This document shows positions 22,727 to 36,183 of a DNA stretch of 64,000 nt, in pieces. The stretch's first letter is position 1, and each line of letters starts with the position of its first letter. This DNA is from Linepithema humile (lineage: Eukaryota; Arthropoda; Insecta; Hymenoptera; Formicidae): contig NC_090128.1 of assembly GCF_040581485.1 (NCBI RefSeq), forward strand, positions 14,074,001-14,138,000, in the 5' to 3' direction. The position numbers and the translations under genes are program-made. The notes beneath the pieces are model-generated. The model saw nothing but the letters and a program-made list of their open reading frames with translations. It was not told the DNA's origin and ran no database searches.

Positions 22727-25024
22727 CTATAAAAAATCGGGATACAATATTTTCTCTTTCACAATTTTTGGTATTATAATTTTTCCCCTGCAATTTAAAG
22801 ATTGTAATAATACTTTACATGCATATGTAAAATTAAACTTATTCAATTCTGGAGAGTAACCCAAATTTTCACATCTGGTACACTTCCATCTAGAATAGTC
22901 AGGATTACTCTCATGAGTTGCGAAATCTCCGCATCTAGTACATATAAACGATTTAATTCTGTCTTCCACTGAATCTGATAGTAAAGAGAGTAATACATCT
23001 GAAGCTCCATGGCACGCAATTCCGTCTCCCTCCATTTCTCCGAATCTTATTCCTCCTTGTCTTTTTTTTCCACTAGGTGCTTGAAGTAATTTTGTCTTCT
23101 TTCCTCTGTTTCTCACTGTTATTTTCTCAATAGCCATCTGAGTGAGTAATAGGTAATACTCCATACCCATAAAATGTTTATTTCCACCATCACATTTTAT
23201 CAATTCGTGTGTATAAGGATTGTATAGATCAACCAAACAAGATGCCTTTTCATCATACTCCTCGTCTGTAAGATTATCATTATATCTCTTGTATCTATTT
23301 ATTATTTGAGAATGATAAGAATCTAATCCTGTATTTGTCAAAGGTTGATAATTTATAAGTTTAATACTTCCCTCGTTGTCTCCGAAAGGATTCAAAGAAT
23401 AACTACTGGTAAGTTTTATCTGATTGTAGAAATTAAATGTTTTCCTAGATATAATAGAAACGCAGTTTATAATTATATCCGGAGTTACCCCATTAATAGT
23501 ATGAGGCAACATATCGTTATCAATAATACATCCTATAGTACCTTTTTGGGCTGCCTGGTTTGTCATTTTATCTCCTATCTCTTTATATCTGAAACTACTC
23601 AAGAGATATTTTATAACTATATTACTGTTTCCTTCTTTCCTTATTCGTTCTACTCTAACAGGATAATTTGTAGATAATCCATCTGACACATCAAACGATA
23701 TATTTGACTTGATGTTGAAATTTTCAGCACTTTTAAATCTACAATCTATATGTTTGTGCATAGCATCATCTTTCTCAAGTATAGTTCCAATTCTAGGGAG
23801 CCCGGTTGCTTCAAGTTTCTTGTGAGAATGAATCAATCTTGAAGGAAGAGGGCAATTTAAACCTAGAACAGGGACTTCTGATCTATACTTTGTGGTTGAA
23901 ATCACGCTTAATTTTCCCGATTTGTAACAACTCGAGCTTAATATGATAGAATCTTCCAAATTCATAGCTTTCCATGACATAACAGCTACCATTAGATGAA
24001 CTCCAAATCCTCTGTGGATTAAATTTGAAAGCTACAAAGTATCGTTGGTTATACACGGAATTTCAAACGGAAGAGATAAATTCAATGTATTATCAAATTT
24101 ATTGAAGTTGTCTCTAGACATTCCTGATAACGTATGCTTCTGTTGAGCGTCTCCCAATGTAACTCTTGCTCCTGCCATTCTCCCTATATCGGTTAGATAA
24201 GATGTTAAATGACTTACTTTTGATAATGACGATAAATCTATATAATTTATTTTTAATTTATCGTTATTGTTCATAGAATAAAACTTTTCTACGCTTGGAT
24301 ATATATTTGAATACAAACTTTGTTCGACGTCAATAAATTCTACAACATGCGGATATTTCTGCATGAATAAGTAAAAGTCATTAAGCACTTCTTTGTCGTT
24401 CATAATATCATTGTAATATTCTTGGCACACTATGGATCCTTTTTCTACTACCATAACAGGTCGTACCAACCTCTCTATTCCTAATGTAATTCTTATCTGT
24501 AAATACATATCATCTACAGGATAAAACAACGAGGTAACTTTGTCTCTTTTGTGCATTGGTATAACACTGATTCCAAAATCGTAAGACGAGAAACAATTTT
24601 CTCTCTTTAATTTTCTTAATTTCTTAACAAACGTCTTAACATATGTCTTACATATAGAATTTATATAAAATTCAGAGTGATCAACAATAGAGACAATAAC
24701 TCCATTTTCAATATCAGTATGTTTTTTTGTATCGTCTTTAATAAACTTCTCTAATTCGTTAAAAATTTTTTCATGCAAACTTTTTGTATAATGCGTTACA
24801 CTTACTCCGACATTCAAGGATTTTATGAGGCCAACATTTGGACCATGATCTGTTGTATTGCTAGGATCAAGCCATCCGTTTGTTGATGGATGAACATTTC
24901 TCATTTCTAAAGACTTACTCATTACGTCTCCAAAAAACGAGTACAATCTATCGAAGTAGATTTCTACCACGTTATAACATTTGTTGTTATAACATATTTT
25001 AATTGTTGCTTTATCCGACTCCAT
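22727..25024 (-). pseudogene. RPB2-like second-largest RNA polymerase subunit (RPO132/A24R type), in-frame stop, N-terminus absent
   Basis: The first part (25024-24032) carries the fork/lobe region 'WLDPSNTTDHGPNVGLIK' and 'ARVTLGDAQQKHTLSGMS'. The second (23992-22727) has the catalytic 'VMSWKAMNLEDSIIL', 'MTNQAAQKGTIG', 'GGIRFGEMEGDGIACHG' and the C-terminal zinc site CxxC...CxxC. The two parts are in the same frame, separated by one TAG at 24032-24034, so this was one gene of about 765 codons. Poxvirus RPO132 is about 1160 residues; roughly the first 400 are not upstream, where the A32-like gene lies. The start has a clean TAATAAATG context, so a split subunit is possible besides truncation. 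Confidence 0.85.
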
Positions 25025-25039
25025 TTATTACAAATTATT

Positions 25040-25795
25040 TTATTCTTTATTATTAATTTCTTCAAATTCTTTTAAATATCTCTTGACATAATGTCTTAAT
25101 TTTCTTTTTAAATGAGAATCTGTGTAATAGCAAAATGGTGTATTTATTATTGTTGATAATCCGTTTCTTTCTATATAATATATACTTTTATCATAAGATA
25201 TGACAGCATATTTCTCTTTAGACAGAATATCACTTACAATTGAGTTTAAATTTTTTGAATCATATTTTCTTTTAAATGATTCAGTTATAACGTTGATATC
25301 TGTTAGAAAAACATAATGAACGGATGAACAATCAAATAAGTGATTTGTTTCATGAAGTAAAATTATATTACTTATACCTAAGTGTCTGCAATTTTGCAAG
25401 AGTCCTCCGTAATAGTCTTTATTTCTTTTTCCCAAATCATCCGATAATATTAAAATTTTTGATTTATTACATTTGTCTCTAATAAATTCTCCGATTTCAT
25501 TTGCTTTTTCCTCAATTAAGTTTTTAGATTTTGATTTTTGTTCTAATTGTTGTCTAGTAAATATATGGTTTAAAGGTACATAAGGACTATAATTTTTTGC
25601 GTTATTTTCGTTATTTATGAAAAGAAAGACATAGTGAAATACATCTTTAAATTTTTCCAGCATATTGTTGGACAGTACTGTTTTTCCTGAACCATATCCT
25701 CCTATTATAACTGAATTAAAACATCCTATCTCATCTATTTTTTTAATCATTTCGTTGAAATCAAACTCATCTCTTGTAAAGTTAAAATCAGGCAT
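25040..25795 (-). CDS. A32-like DNA packaging ATPase
   Basis: The 251-residue protein has Walker A 'VIIGGYGSGKTVLSNNML' at residues about 29-46, Walker B 'SKILILSDDLG' near residue 118, then 'CRHLGISNIILLHETNH', where a polar sensor residue is expected. Length and motif order fit the FtsK/HerA-type packaging ATPases of nucleocytoplasmic large DNA viruses (vaccinia A32, about 270 residues), which power genome packaging. The frame is intact. It lies just upstream of the RPB2-like gene on the same strand and divergent to the kinase. Confidence 0.85.
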   Translation of the reverse strand: MPDFNFTRDEFDFNEMIKKIDEIGCFNSVIIGGYGSGKTVLSNNMLEKFKDVFHYVFLFINNENNAKNYSPYVPLNHIFTRQQLEQKSKSKNLIEEKANEIGEFIRDKCNKSKILILSDDLGKRNKDYYGGLLQNCRHLGISNIILLHETNHLFDCSSVHYVFLTDINVITESFKRKYDSKNLNSIVSDILSKEKYAVISYDKSIYYIERNGLSTIINTPFCYYTDSHLKRKLRHYVKRYLKEFEEINNKE

Positions 25796-25843
25796 TGTAA
25801 TTATTTACAGTATAAATATTTAAATAGTTAAATAATTTTTAAT

Positions 25844-27210
25844 ATGGATATTAAAAAATATTACGAAAATAAAATTTACAATGTATTATGTAACAAAAAT
25901 AACTTTAGTGATATAAAAATGAAGATCACTACAATAATTAATAAAATTATTGACGATATATATGTAAATAAGTCTGTATCTAATTTATTCAGTGATAAAT
26001 TTAGTGATTTTTACTTTGATAAGTACGAAAGAATAAAGCACTATTACAATTTAAATAATTATCTTTATTTAATAAATTCTGGTGGTTATGGAATAGTTTT
26101 AAGATGTGATAATAATTATTGTATTAAGTTGATATTTGAATATAACGAGGTTAGTTATACACACGAGTATGATATACCTATAACTATTAAAGAAAGATTA
26201 ATAAAAAATAATCTTGGTAAGTACAACGAGTTTATATCTATTCCAGAGTTGCTTATAAAAGGTCTAGTTTGTAAAAATTTAAAACTTGTAATATCTATAT
26301 ATTCTTTCTTGATTATAACGTGCAAGAATGTACTCGAGAAAGATTTGGAATTGTCAAAGCTACAATCTGTGTCATTAAAAAAGCAGATATCTGATTTCAA
26401 CTCTATATCAAATATATATAACAAATATAAGAACAACAGTAAGTTTTATATTGTATTTAGTAATTTATATAAAAAATATGTTAATGATCATATTAATATA
26501 GTTTTATTAAATAACTATAATAATTTAATGAAATTTTTGGATAATTATAGAGTTAATTTTAAAAAACCGTTGAAAGACAACATTTTAAAATCCAATGTAT
26601 TGATAGAAAGATTAGCTTTGGAAACTTCAGATGGGTTGAGACTAGATAATTGTGGAGATATATCATCTTTTGGATCAAAAGCATACGAAAGAGATGTAGA
26701 TTATTTGAGAATGTTGACGTTACAAGTTTTGTTGTTTGTGTTAAATGTTAATAAATGCTTTAAATTTTTCGTGCATAATGATTTGAAAATGAATAACATA
26801 TTAGTATTTAATAAGGAATATCCTTTGATTATAGATTATAAGTACAAAAATAAAAGAATGTCTATAGAATTTTTTGAGAGATATATTTTTAAGTTGAATG
26901 ATTTTGATTTTTCCAATTTTGACTCATATAATAATACTAAGATAGAACATAGTAAATTTGCAAACAATGATCATTGGATTTATGATGTATATTTTTTTGT
27001 ACATTCTATGATAGTGTTTATAACTGAAGAGAAATTAATGAAGATAGACAGTGTATTATTTAATAATCTAAAAAAGTATTTTTTATTTGGATGTACAGTA
27101 AAAAAATAAGATGTAATAATAAAAATTTAGAAAAAAAAGATTTATCATATTTGGAGGATTTTATTTTTGGTAGTATGATTTTTAGTAAGTGGATTAAAAA
27201 TTCTAAATAA
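25844..27210 (+). pseudogene. F10-like virion Ser/Thr protein kinase, frame break near the C-terminus
   Basis: The protein contains a glycine loop 'LINSGGYGIVLRC', a VAIK-type lysine in 'YCIKLIFEY', the catalytic loop 'FFVHNDLKMNNILVF' and a metal-binding 'KLNDFDFSNFD'. The spacing and the NDFDFS form match the poxvirus F10 kinase, which starts virion membrane biogenesis. The main frame stops at 27109 in an A-run. A tail that reads well in another frame (…YLEDFIFGSMIFSKWIKNSK) ends at 27210, so a one-base slip is likely. Vaccinia F10 is 439 residues; this one is about the same. Confidence 0.8.
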
Positions 27211-27213
27211 ATG
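27208..27213 (+). promoter_or_regulatory. TAAATG late-type initiator
   Basis: The stop of the kinase gene and the start of the next overlap in TAAATG, the poxvirus late transcription initiator. Confidence 0.5.
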
Positions 27214-28269
27214 GAAAATAATAACGAACAACATGTAAATAATAAAGATAGCTACAAAAAAAATGATAATTATAAAAAAGACGACAATTATAAAAATATA
27301 TATACTGATAAACTTGATATCTTAAGTAAAATAGAAAAAAATATTTCTCCATTTTCGAAATTTGCTAACTACAACGAAGAAAGGATAGCAATAGGTAAAT
27401 TATGTCAAAAATATCTTGTCAGAGAAGATTTAAATCTCATATATTCATGTTATACCACAGATTTGTTCAACGCAAGAATATTTACAAAAACTTACATGAG
27501 TAATATAATAGTAAAATATTGGTTAAAATTTTCATCAAATGTTATAACAAATAGGTCTATAGGATTTCCTATTGTTTTTAAATTAATGGATGACGGTAAC
27601 AAGTGTATCTTACTTTATGAAAATTTAAAAAGATATCTTTATAAAATAACTAGTAATGACTTTATTTTAAATAAAGATATATCAGATCAAATTATGTTTC
27701 AGAAACTTTTTATAATATATCAGATGTACTTGAACAACTGTTATTCAGACTGTTATCTTTTCAATATATATAATATTCCGAGAACTAAAATTATTTTTAA
27801 GGTAAAGGATATTTTTTTTGAATTTACTGTAACAAGACTTGTAATATTATCTGAAAATACAAATTTTGTAATACAGACGAATGTATCTGAAGATGTTTAT
27901 ATAAGTAAAGTATCAGATAGTGATTATACTCTACATGAAAATAATAGTTTTATTAAAATGTTCCTGTACACATTCAAGAATTATATCTCTTTCTTTTATA
28001 TTTTATCAAAAATTCCTCCTATAATAGAAGAACAAAGACTAATGTCTTTTATTCCAGGAAAATATGCGTGTTTAAAAGTAAGGGATAATGTTATAAGTGT
28101 TATAATATTAAGTCATTTCGATGATCTGTGTGAAGTAATACAGCTGTCTCAGAATGCTCACATAATAATGAATGTTAATAAAGATCAATTAATAAGAAAA
28201 CCGAAAACCATTTATAATAGAATGTCTAAAAATATATTAAATTATATCATAGGAGACGAAAATTATTAA
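27211..28269 (+). CDS. Kinase-like (probably pseudokinase) viral protein
   Basis: The 352-residue frame starts at a TAAATG overlapping the end of the kinase gene. The N-terminus has a short Lys/Asn/Asp repeat (DSYKKNDNYKKDDNYKN). The middle reads like a protein-kinase C-lobe: 'FPIVFKLMDDGNKCILLYE', then 'YQMYLNNCYSDCYLFNIYN', where Asp and Asn have the catalytic-loop spacing but the usual His-Arg is replaced. No clear glycine loop is visible. It may be an inactive partner of the neighbouring kinase; otherwise unknown. Confidence 0.4.
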   Translation: MENNNEQHVNNKDSYKKNDNYKKDDNYKNIYTDKLDILSKIEKNISPFSKFANYNEERIAIGKLCQKYLVREDLNLIYSCYTTDLFNARIFTKTYMSNIIVKYWLKFSSNVITNRSIGFPIVFKLMDDGNKCILLYENLKRYLYKITSNDFILNKDISDQIMFQKLFIIYQMYLNNCYSDCYLFNIYNIPRTKIIFKVKDIFFEFTVTRLVILSENTNFVIQTNVSEDVYISKVSDSDYTLHENNSFIKMFLYTFKNYISFFYILSKIPPIIEEQRLMSFIPGKYACLKVRDNVISVIILSHFDDLCEVIQLSQNAHIIMNVNKDQLIRKPKTIYNRMSKNILNYIIGDENY

Positions 28270-28297
28270 ATTATAGTTTATAAAAATTTTAGATTAA

Positions 28298-28677
28298 ATG
28301 GCTATCAAATCTATAGATAACGAAAAAACAATAAATTTCAATCCTACATTTATCTTTTATGAACTTTATAGTATTATCGGTTCAGATTCTGTATTAATAT
28401 TATTATTAAATCTAATTCTTTTTGGATTTATAATTTTAATATTATATTTCTTTTTTCATATAGAAATAATATATATATACAAATTAATATTCAATAAAAT
28501 AGATGAAACAGATAAGGAAAAAAAATATAAAATAGAATATACAAAAAAAATTGAAGATTTGTTTACTTCTAAAATTGAATGTTTAAATGGAGTTGCAACA
28601 ATATTCAAAGCAGACGGAACAAGATCTGAAGCAAGAAATTTAAAAGGAGATATAATAAGATATCCTTTTTGTAAAGA

Positions 28678-28681
<4 letters not shown>
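28298..28681 (+). CDS. Small membrane protein, 127 residues
   Basis: The start lies in a TAAATG (28295-28300). One or two hydrophobic segments cover residues about 28-58 (SVLILLLNLILFGFIILILY), followed by a charged tail of about 70 residues with one or two Cys. Shape fits a virion membrane protein. It is convergent with, and overlaps by 4 bp, the polyprotein gene on the other strand. Confidence 0.5.
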
Positions 28682-31424
<2,743 letters not shown>

Positions 31425-31467
31425 TTAGTAAAGAAAAAAATACTAAATAAATAATTTATATATCAAT

Positions 31468-32511
31468 ATGTTGGACAAAGATAGTTATATCAATTCTGAT
31501 TCTATAGATAATAAGACTTTATTGAAAGCTCATGATTTCAAAAGAGATGAAAATCCATTCAAATTGAATAAATATGATGTGGTTTACGGATCTCTTGATT
31601 ATGAATATGTAAAGAATTGTATTGAAAATTCTTCAGACAATAACGAAGATCGATTAATTGGAAGAGATATGATAAGAAATTTATTTTTCAATTTTTATTT
31701 TTTATTCGGACTTGAAGAAAAGAATATCTTACGAGTCAAAGACTTATTTGATATATGTGAGATAAATACGGAACATGGTACTGAAAACAATAAGGTTCTT
31801 GATAATATAATCGATGATAGTATAACTGATGATAATATAGCCGATGATGATATAATAGATAATATAATTTTAGATTATAAAAATAAAGGAAAGGATTGTA
31901 CGTTAGATTTTAGTGTATTGGAAGACATAGATGAGATAAGTAGGTTGTACGATGAAGATATAGTTGATAAAGTAATTGAAAAAAATGTTCAAATGATCGA
32001 ATACAAAAATACTCCAAAGATAGAACAAAATGTCAATCCAGAAGCTTATATTAAGATTCAACGTAAGTATAAAAGCGATAAACTGAATAAATTAACAGAA
32101 CTTTTAGAAAATCAAAGTATTTCTGAAGTTATAAGAAAGAAAAGAGATATTGTATATTTCTGCAAGAACAATAATCTTAATATGGAAATGTGTGATTTGG
32201 ATGATCTATCAAATTCTGATATTAATAATATATACAACAAAATCTCAGAAAGCGAATCATCTGATCTTACAACCATATTAATAATAGGATCGATAAACTT
32301 GTTAGAGTTTATAGCTGTAAAAGTATTTGAGATAGAAAGTCTTAATGGATTTACAAACGACGAGTTCCTTAAAGAGACAAATAAATTTAGAACAAAATTT
32401 AAATCGACAGTTAATTATATAGATGATAAGGTAGGAAATCCTAATAGACCTGGGATGGATATAATTATATATATAGGTTTCAGAATTCTACAGAGACTAA
32501 CTATAAAGTAA
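31468..32511 (+). CDS. A11R-positioned viral protein, 347 residues
   Basis: The intact frame has an acidic, Asp/Ile-rich low-complexity stretch at residues about 105-135, a helical middle and a conserved-looking C-terminus 'NPNRPGMDIIIYIGFRIL'. It is the only plus-strand gene between the polyprotein and a run of small minus-strand membrane genes, the place that A11R (318 residues, membrane assembly) takes in vaccinia. The assignment rests on position, orientation and size. Confidence 0.45.
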   Translation: MLDKDSYINSDSIDNKTLLKAHDFKRDENPFKLNKYDVVYGSLDYEYVKNCIENSSDNNEDRLIGRDMIRNLFFNFYFLFGLEEKNILRVKDLFDICEINTEHGTENNKVLDNIIDDSITDDNIADDDIIDNIILDYKNKGKDCTLDFSVLEDIDEISRLYDEDIVDKVIEKNVQMIEYKNTPKIEQNVNPEAYIKIQRKYKSDKLNKLTELLENQSISEVIRKKRDIVYFCKNNNLNMEMCDLDDLSNSDINNIYNKISESESSDLTTILIIGSINLLEFIAVKVFEIESLNGFTNDEFLKETNKFRTKFKSTVNYIDDKVGNPNRPGMDIIIYIGFRILQRLTIK

Positions 32512-32515
32512 TTGT

Positions 32516-32863
32516 TTACTTTTTTTTTGTATTCCTTTTTCCTCCCCAGCTATCGATGTCTTCAACTCCATCTATTTCGTCTAGTACATCTGATTTTTTT
32601 GAAACTTTTAATCCTCCGTTATTTTCTGAATTTGGATGCTGTATTAGATCGCTAGTGATTATATATTTAGTACCGGAATTAGTTTTGTCCTCGTAGTACG
32701 AAAAATATTTGTCTGTACCTTTAACATGTCCCCATTTTATTTCTTTTCCAAATCCTTTGTTTCCTCCTTTTGTGAAGTTCATTTTTTCACGAAAAGCAGG
32801 CATCTCTGCTATAACGTTCAATCTCTTAATGGCCAATGATTGTTTGTCTATTTTTTCTTCCAT
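32516..32863 (-). CDS. Small virion protein with three Gly-Gly sites (A12L-positioned)
   Basis: The 115-residue protein starts at TATATAAATG. It has KGGNK at 33-34, NGGLK at 83-84 and WGGKR at 107-108, which would release three or four fragments if cut. Vaccinia A12 is also a small core protein processed at more than one AG-X site and lies directly beside A11R. Basic C-terminal tail. Confidence 0.55.
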   Translation of the reverse strand: MEEKIDKQSLAIKRLNVIAEMPAFREKMNFTKGGNKGFGKEIKWGHVKGTDKYFSYYEDKTNSGTKYIITSDLIQHPNSENNGGLKVSKKSDVLDEIDGVEDIDSWGGKRNTKKK

Positions 32864-32888
32864 TTATATATATTAAATAAGTTAATAT

Positions 32889-33230
32889 TTAACTAGTCTC
32901 TGTTAAAATAATTTCTTCTTTCACAATCTTATTTACAGATGATAGAATTTCTTCTTTCATACTATTGATTTTTTCATTAATATCTTTTATCTCTTTTACA
33001 ATATTTATATTAATCTCTTTCTTTAAACTATCTAGTTTATCATCCATATCTGACTCCTTGCTGCAGTCACTAATGTACTTTTCGTAAAGTTTGGGATTTT
33101 CTTTGAAAAATTCTTTTGTATGAACAAAATTATCTTGAACATTTATAATATCCCTTGATGTAATCTTGATATACAAGAATAAAATCACTGTTATTAGCAC
33201 AACAATAGATACAATTAGTAAAATGCTCAT
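32889..33230 (-). CDS. Single-pass membrane protein with coiled coil, 113 residues
   Basis: One N-terminal hydrophobic segment (residues 2-24, LLIVSIVVLITVILFLYI) is followed by a charged helical region likely to form a coiled coil. The start has a TATATAAATG context. It is in the A13L-like position. The next gene is similar in layout and may be a diverged duplicate. Confidence 0.5.
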   Translation of the reverse strand: MSILLIVSIVVLITVILFLYIKITSRDIINVQDNFVHTKEFFKENPKLYEKYISDCSKESDMDDKLDSLKKEININIVKEIKDINEKINSMKEEILSSVNKIVKEEIILTETS

Positions 33231-33256
33231 TTATATAAATGAATAATTACAAAAGC

Positions 33257-33634
33257 TTATTTTTCCTCTAAAATTTTTCTTTTAAGCACATTAATATCGT
33301 CATTCTTTTCATTTATTTTAATTTCTATATCATTAACTTTTTTTTCTACATTATTTATTTTATTTGACACTTGTGTTATTTGAGATGTTAAATCTAGAGA
33401 TAATTCATTTAAATCTTTAACCAAATCTTCCAATTCTTCTATATTTTCAACTTTAAAGTCAAATATTTGTGTCTCTTTTTGTCTTAAATCCTTAAAATAT
33501 TCGTCGTTAAATTTATCTATTTCCTTTCTAGTTTCTTTTATAATAAGATGTTCATTATAATTAAAAAGAAATATTATAATAATTATGACTATGATTACTA
33601 CAGAAGTTATTGGAATAAAAAAATTTTCATTCAT
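33257..33634 (-). CDS. Single-pass membrane protein with coiled coil, 125 residues
   Basis: An N-terminal membrane segment (residues about 5-25, Ile/Val-rich) is followed by about 95 residues of heptad-like Leu/Ile/Val spacing (…LVKDLNELSLDLTSQI…), a strong coiled-coil candidate. No recognised family. It has the same architecture as its downstream neighbour, suggesting paralogues or a paired virion membrane complex. Confidence 0.5.
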   Translation of the reverse strand: MNENFFIPITSVVIIVIIIIIFLFNYNEHLIIKETRKEIDKFNDEYFKDLRQKETQIFDFKVENIEELEDLVKDLNELSLDLTSQITQVSNKINNVEKKVNDIEIKINEKNDDINVLKRKILEEK

Positions 33635-33658
33635 ATTATTTATATAAATAATAAGCTT

Positions 33659-33916
33659 CTACATTTTTACAGATCCGTATCCTATGCATAAATTAACGAA
33701 CAAGAACATACATAATATTACTGATAATATATCAAAGTATGTGGCTCCTAAGAGATAATTATCTCCATTTTCAACATATTTATCGCATATTGCCATTATG
33801 AGTGTTATAAATATAGCTAAAATAATAATTCCTAATGTAATCCATCTTGTGTTTTCGCTTAAAAAATTTGATGATTTTTTTACATTATCAGATATAGCAC
33901 TAGAGTACTTATCCAT
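33659..33916 (-). CDS. Two-pass membrane protein (A14L-like by size, topology and position)
   Basis: The 85-residue protein has two hydrophobic segments (about 26-46 and 62-80) separated by a short hydrophilic loop. Vaccinia A14 is a 90-residue two-pass virion membrane protein in the same relative place. Start at TATAAATG. Confidence 0.55.
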   Translation of the reverse strand: MDKYSSAISDNVKKSSNFLSENTRWITLGIIILAIFITLIMAICDKYVENGDNYLLGATYFDILSVILCMFLFVNLCIGYGSVKM

Positions 33917-33946
33917 TTATATGATAACAAATTAGATTGATGTCAT

Positions 33947-34266
33947 TCATTTACTGTATATCATAGGTACAATTTTATCATATTCTTTAACAATATCTAA
34001 CTCTATTCTAGTCCCGTTTATTGTAAATATAACATTATCACCTACAATATCCATTATACCATCAGAACTATGTATATTATCATTACTACTAAAAACTGTA
34101 AATTTTTTGACAATGGGTAGATTATATTTTTTTTTATCTTATTATCCATATTCATAACAACAGATCTTACTACAAGTTCATAAATACTTAGTGGATATAC
34201 ACTAAGTATAATGAATATTATAGATATACATGTAAAAATAATATTGAAAATATTTAGAAATAGCAT
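33947..34266 (-). pseudogene. Membrane-anchored viral protein with a frame break in an A-run
   Basis: The TAAATG start at 34266 opens an N-terminal membrane segment (NIIFTCISIIFIILSVYPL). Coding quality drops after residue 45, at a run of nine A on the minus strand near 34129-34137. The other frame continues with sensible soluble sequence to a stop at 33947-33949. Total about 105 codons. Family not recognised. Confidence 0.45.
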
Positions 34267-34290
34267 TTATATCAAATATTAATATCATTA

Positions 34291-36180
34291 ATGGGTGAAT
34301 TGGAAAAGATAGTTGCTCAACACATTAATTATGCAATAGAAAACACAAAAAGTCTAGACATTAATATGAAAGATAAAATACTGACAGAATATCAATCTTT
34401 TACGTCTAGAGTTTTCATAGGATTGAAGACACTATCTAGTTTACTTGTATTTTGGGACACTGGATTTGGAAAAACTTTATTAGGATTATATATAATTAAG
34501 AATATCACATACATATATCCTTCGTGGAGAAAATTTATATTTGTAAAAGCTAGTTTACACAAAATTTGGGAGGAAGGAGTATCTGATTATTGTAATAAGA
34601 AAGTTGAGATACTACATTATGATGATAATAACGTTTTTTTTTAAATTTAAAGGAAAATTAGAAAATTATAAGAACAAAAGAGACAGAGTATTAATTATAA
34701 TTGACGAAGCGCACAATTTCATACTACGAAATAAAGAAAAGGATTACGACAACAAAGAGAGAAAAATAAACAGATTATACAGACTTATAAGTAATGTTTG
34801 TAATGAAAAATACAATAAACTACTTCTAATGTCTGCAACTCCGGTTGTAAACGATATAAAAGAGTTTAATATTCTTGTAAATTTGCTTAGAAAAAATATT
34901 GTAAATTTTGACGAAAGATATTTTGATGACGAAAAGTTAGTTAACAGAAATAGGTTGAAGAACGGACTACTTTCAATAGTTTCGTACCAAAAAGTTGAAA
35001 ACGATTCGTTAACAAATACAATTGAAAATGATAATTTTGCATCTAAACGCATTCACATATACAAAATACTAATGACAGATTATCAAGAATCATTTTACAA
35101 CGAGGCAGAAAAATATGAGTCCTTGAACAAAGATTTGTATAAATTGAAACCTATAAGAAGAATGGTTTCAACATTTGTATACGACGGTTTGAAGATCAGA
35201 GAGAAAATGACAGAAGAGGAATTTAATAACTTTATAAAATCAAAACTTTCTTCTTTTAGACGCAGTATAGAAAATATGAGTTTTGATGATAAAATTATCC
35301 AGAAATTTATAAATAATGATGATGACAATATAAACGATGAAAATTTTCATAAACTAAAACAATATTCATGTAAATACATAGAAGCATGTAGACTTATATT
35401 AAAGTTAAAAGATAAATGTTTAATATATGAACCATTTGTAAGTTACGAAGGAATATCCACACACACACACACACTTAAGGAATATTTAAAATTATTTAAA
35501 ATTAGTTTTATAGAATATTCCAAATTATCAAATATTAGGGAAAAAGAAACTTATCAGAGTTTAATCACATTAATAACGACAGTGGAAAATACGTAAAATG
35601 TTGTATTTTTACTAATGCTGGTAGTGAAGGAGTGTCTTTTACATGTGTTAATGATCTTGTTGTTTTGGATATACCGTGGTCAGAATCTCAATTGAGACAA
35701 ATTATAGGAAGATCATTGAGATATGGATCTCATTATAATATAGATAGAAAGTATGTAAATGTTCATATAATATTAGCATTTACAAAAAATGGAAAATCTT
35801 CTGATAACGAAATGTTTCAACTTATAAAAAGAAAATTAAATAGAATAACTCAATTGTACTCTCTTCTCAAAGAGTCGTCAATTGAATTTATTTATAACAA
35901 GTACAATACATTAGAACCTATAAACGAAGAATATATTTTCGATACTATAAAAAATAATAAAATAGAATATGTAAATGAATCTAAAACATATAAGATCAAA
36001 AAAGTTATCAAAATAAAGTACGTTATTTCAGATATTATTGAAGACGGATATTTTGATTCTGAATCAAAGTATATATATGACAAAGATATGAATTTAGTTT
36101 GTAAGGCTAAAGAAACTAATGGTATTTTGGATTTGTTTGTTAGAAATGGAGAATTGATTTATAATGTTGATAACTTATAA
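34291..36180 (+). pseudogene. Poxvirus-type SF2 ATPase (VETF small subunit D6 or NPH-I D11 type), two frame breaks
   Basis: Three consecutive frames give one protein of about 630 residues. Motif I 'FWDTGFGKTLLGLY' is in the first (34291-34644); motif II 'IIIDEAHNF' and motif III 'LLLMSATPV' in the second (to 35596); motif V 'TNAGSEGVSFT' and motif VI 'QLRQIIGRSLRYGSH' in the third (to 36180). The breaks are in the T-run near 34635 and around 35560-35590. D6 (637) and D11 (631) have this length and motif set; D6 activates early promoters, D11 aids termination and transcript release. I cannot separate them by eye. Confidence 0.75.
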
Positions 36181-36183
36181 ATA

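Noticed and set aside
34291..36180. Assignment to the A18-type DNA helicase because it follows the A14-like gene
   Set aside because: The length of about 630 residues and motif VI form fit the D6/D11 proteins better than A18 (about 490).
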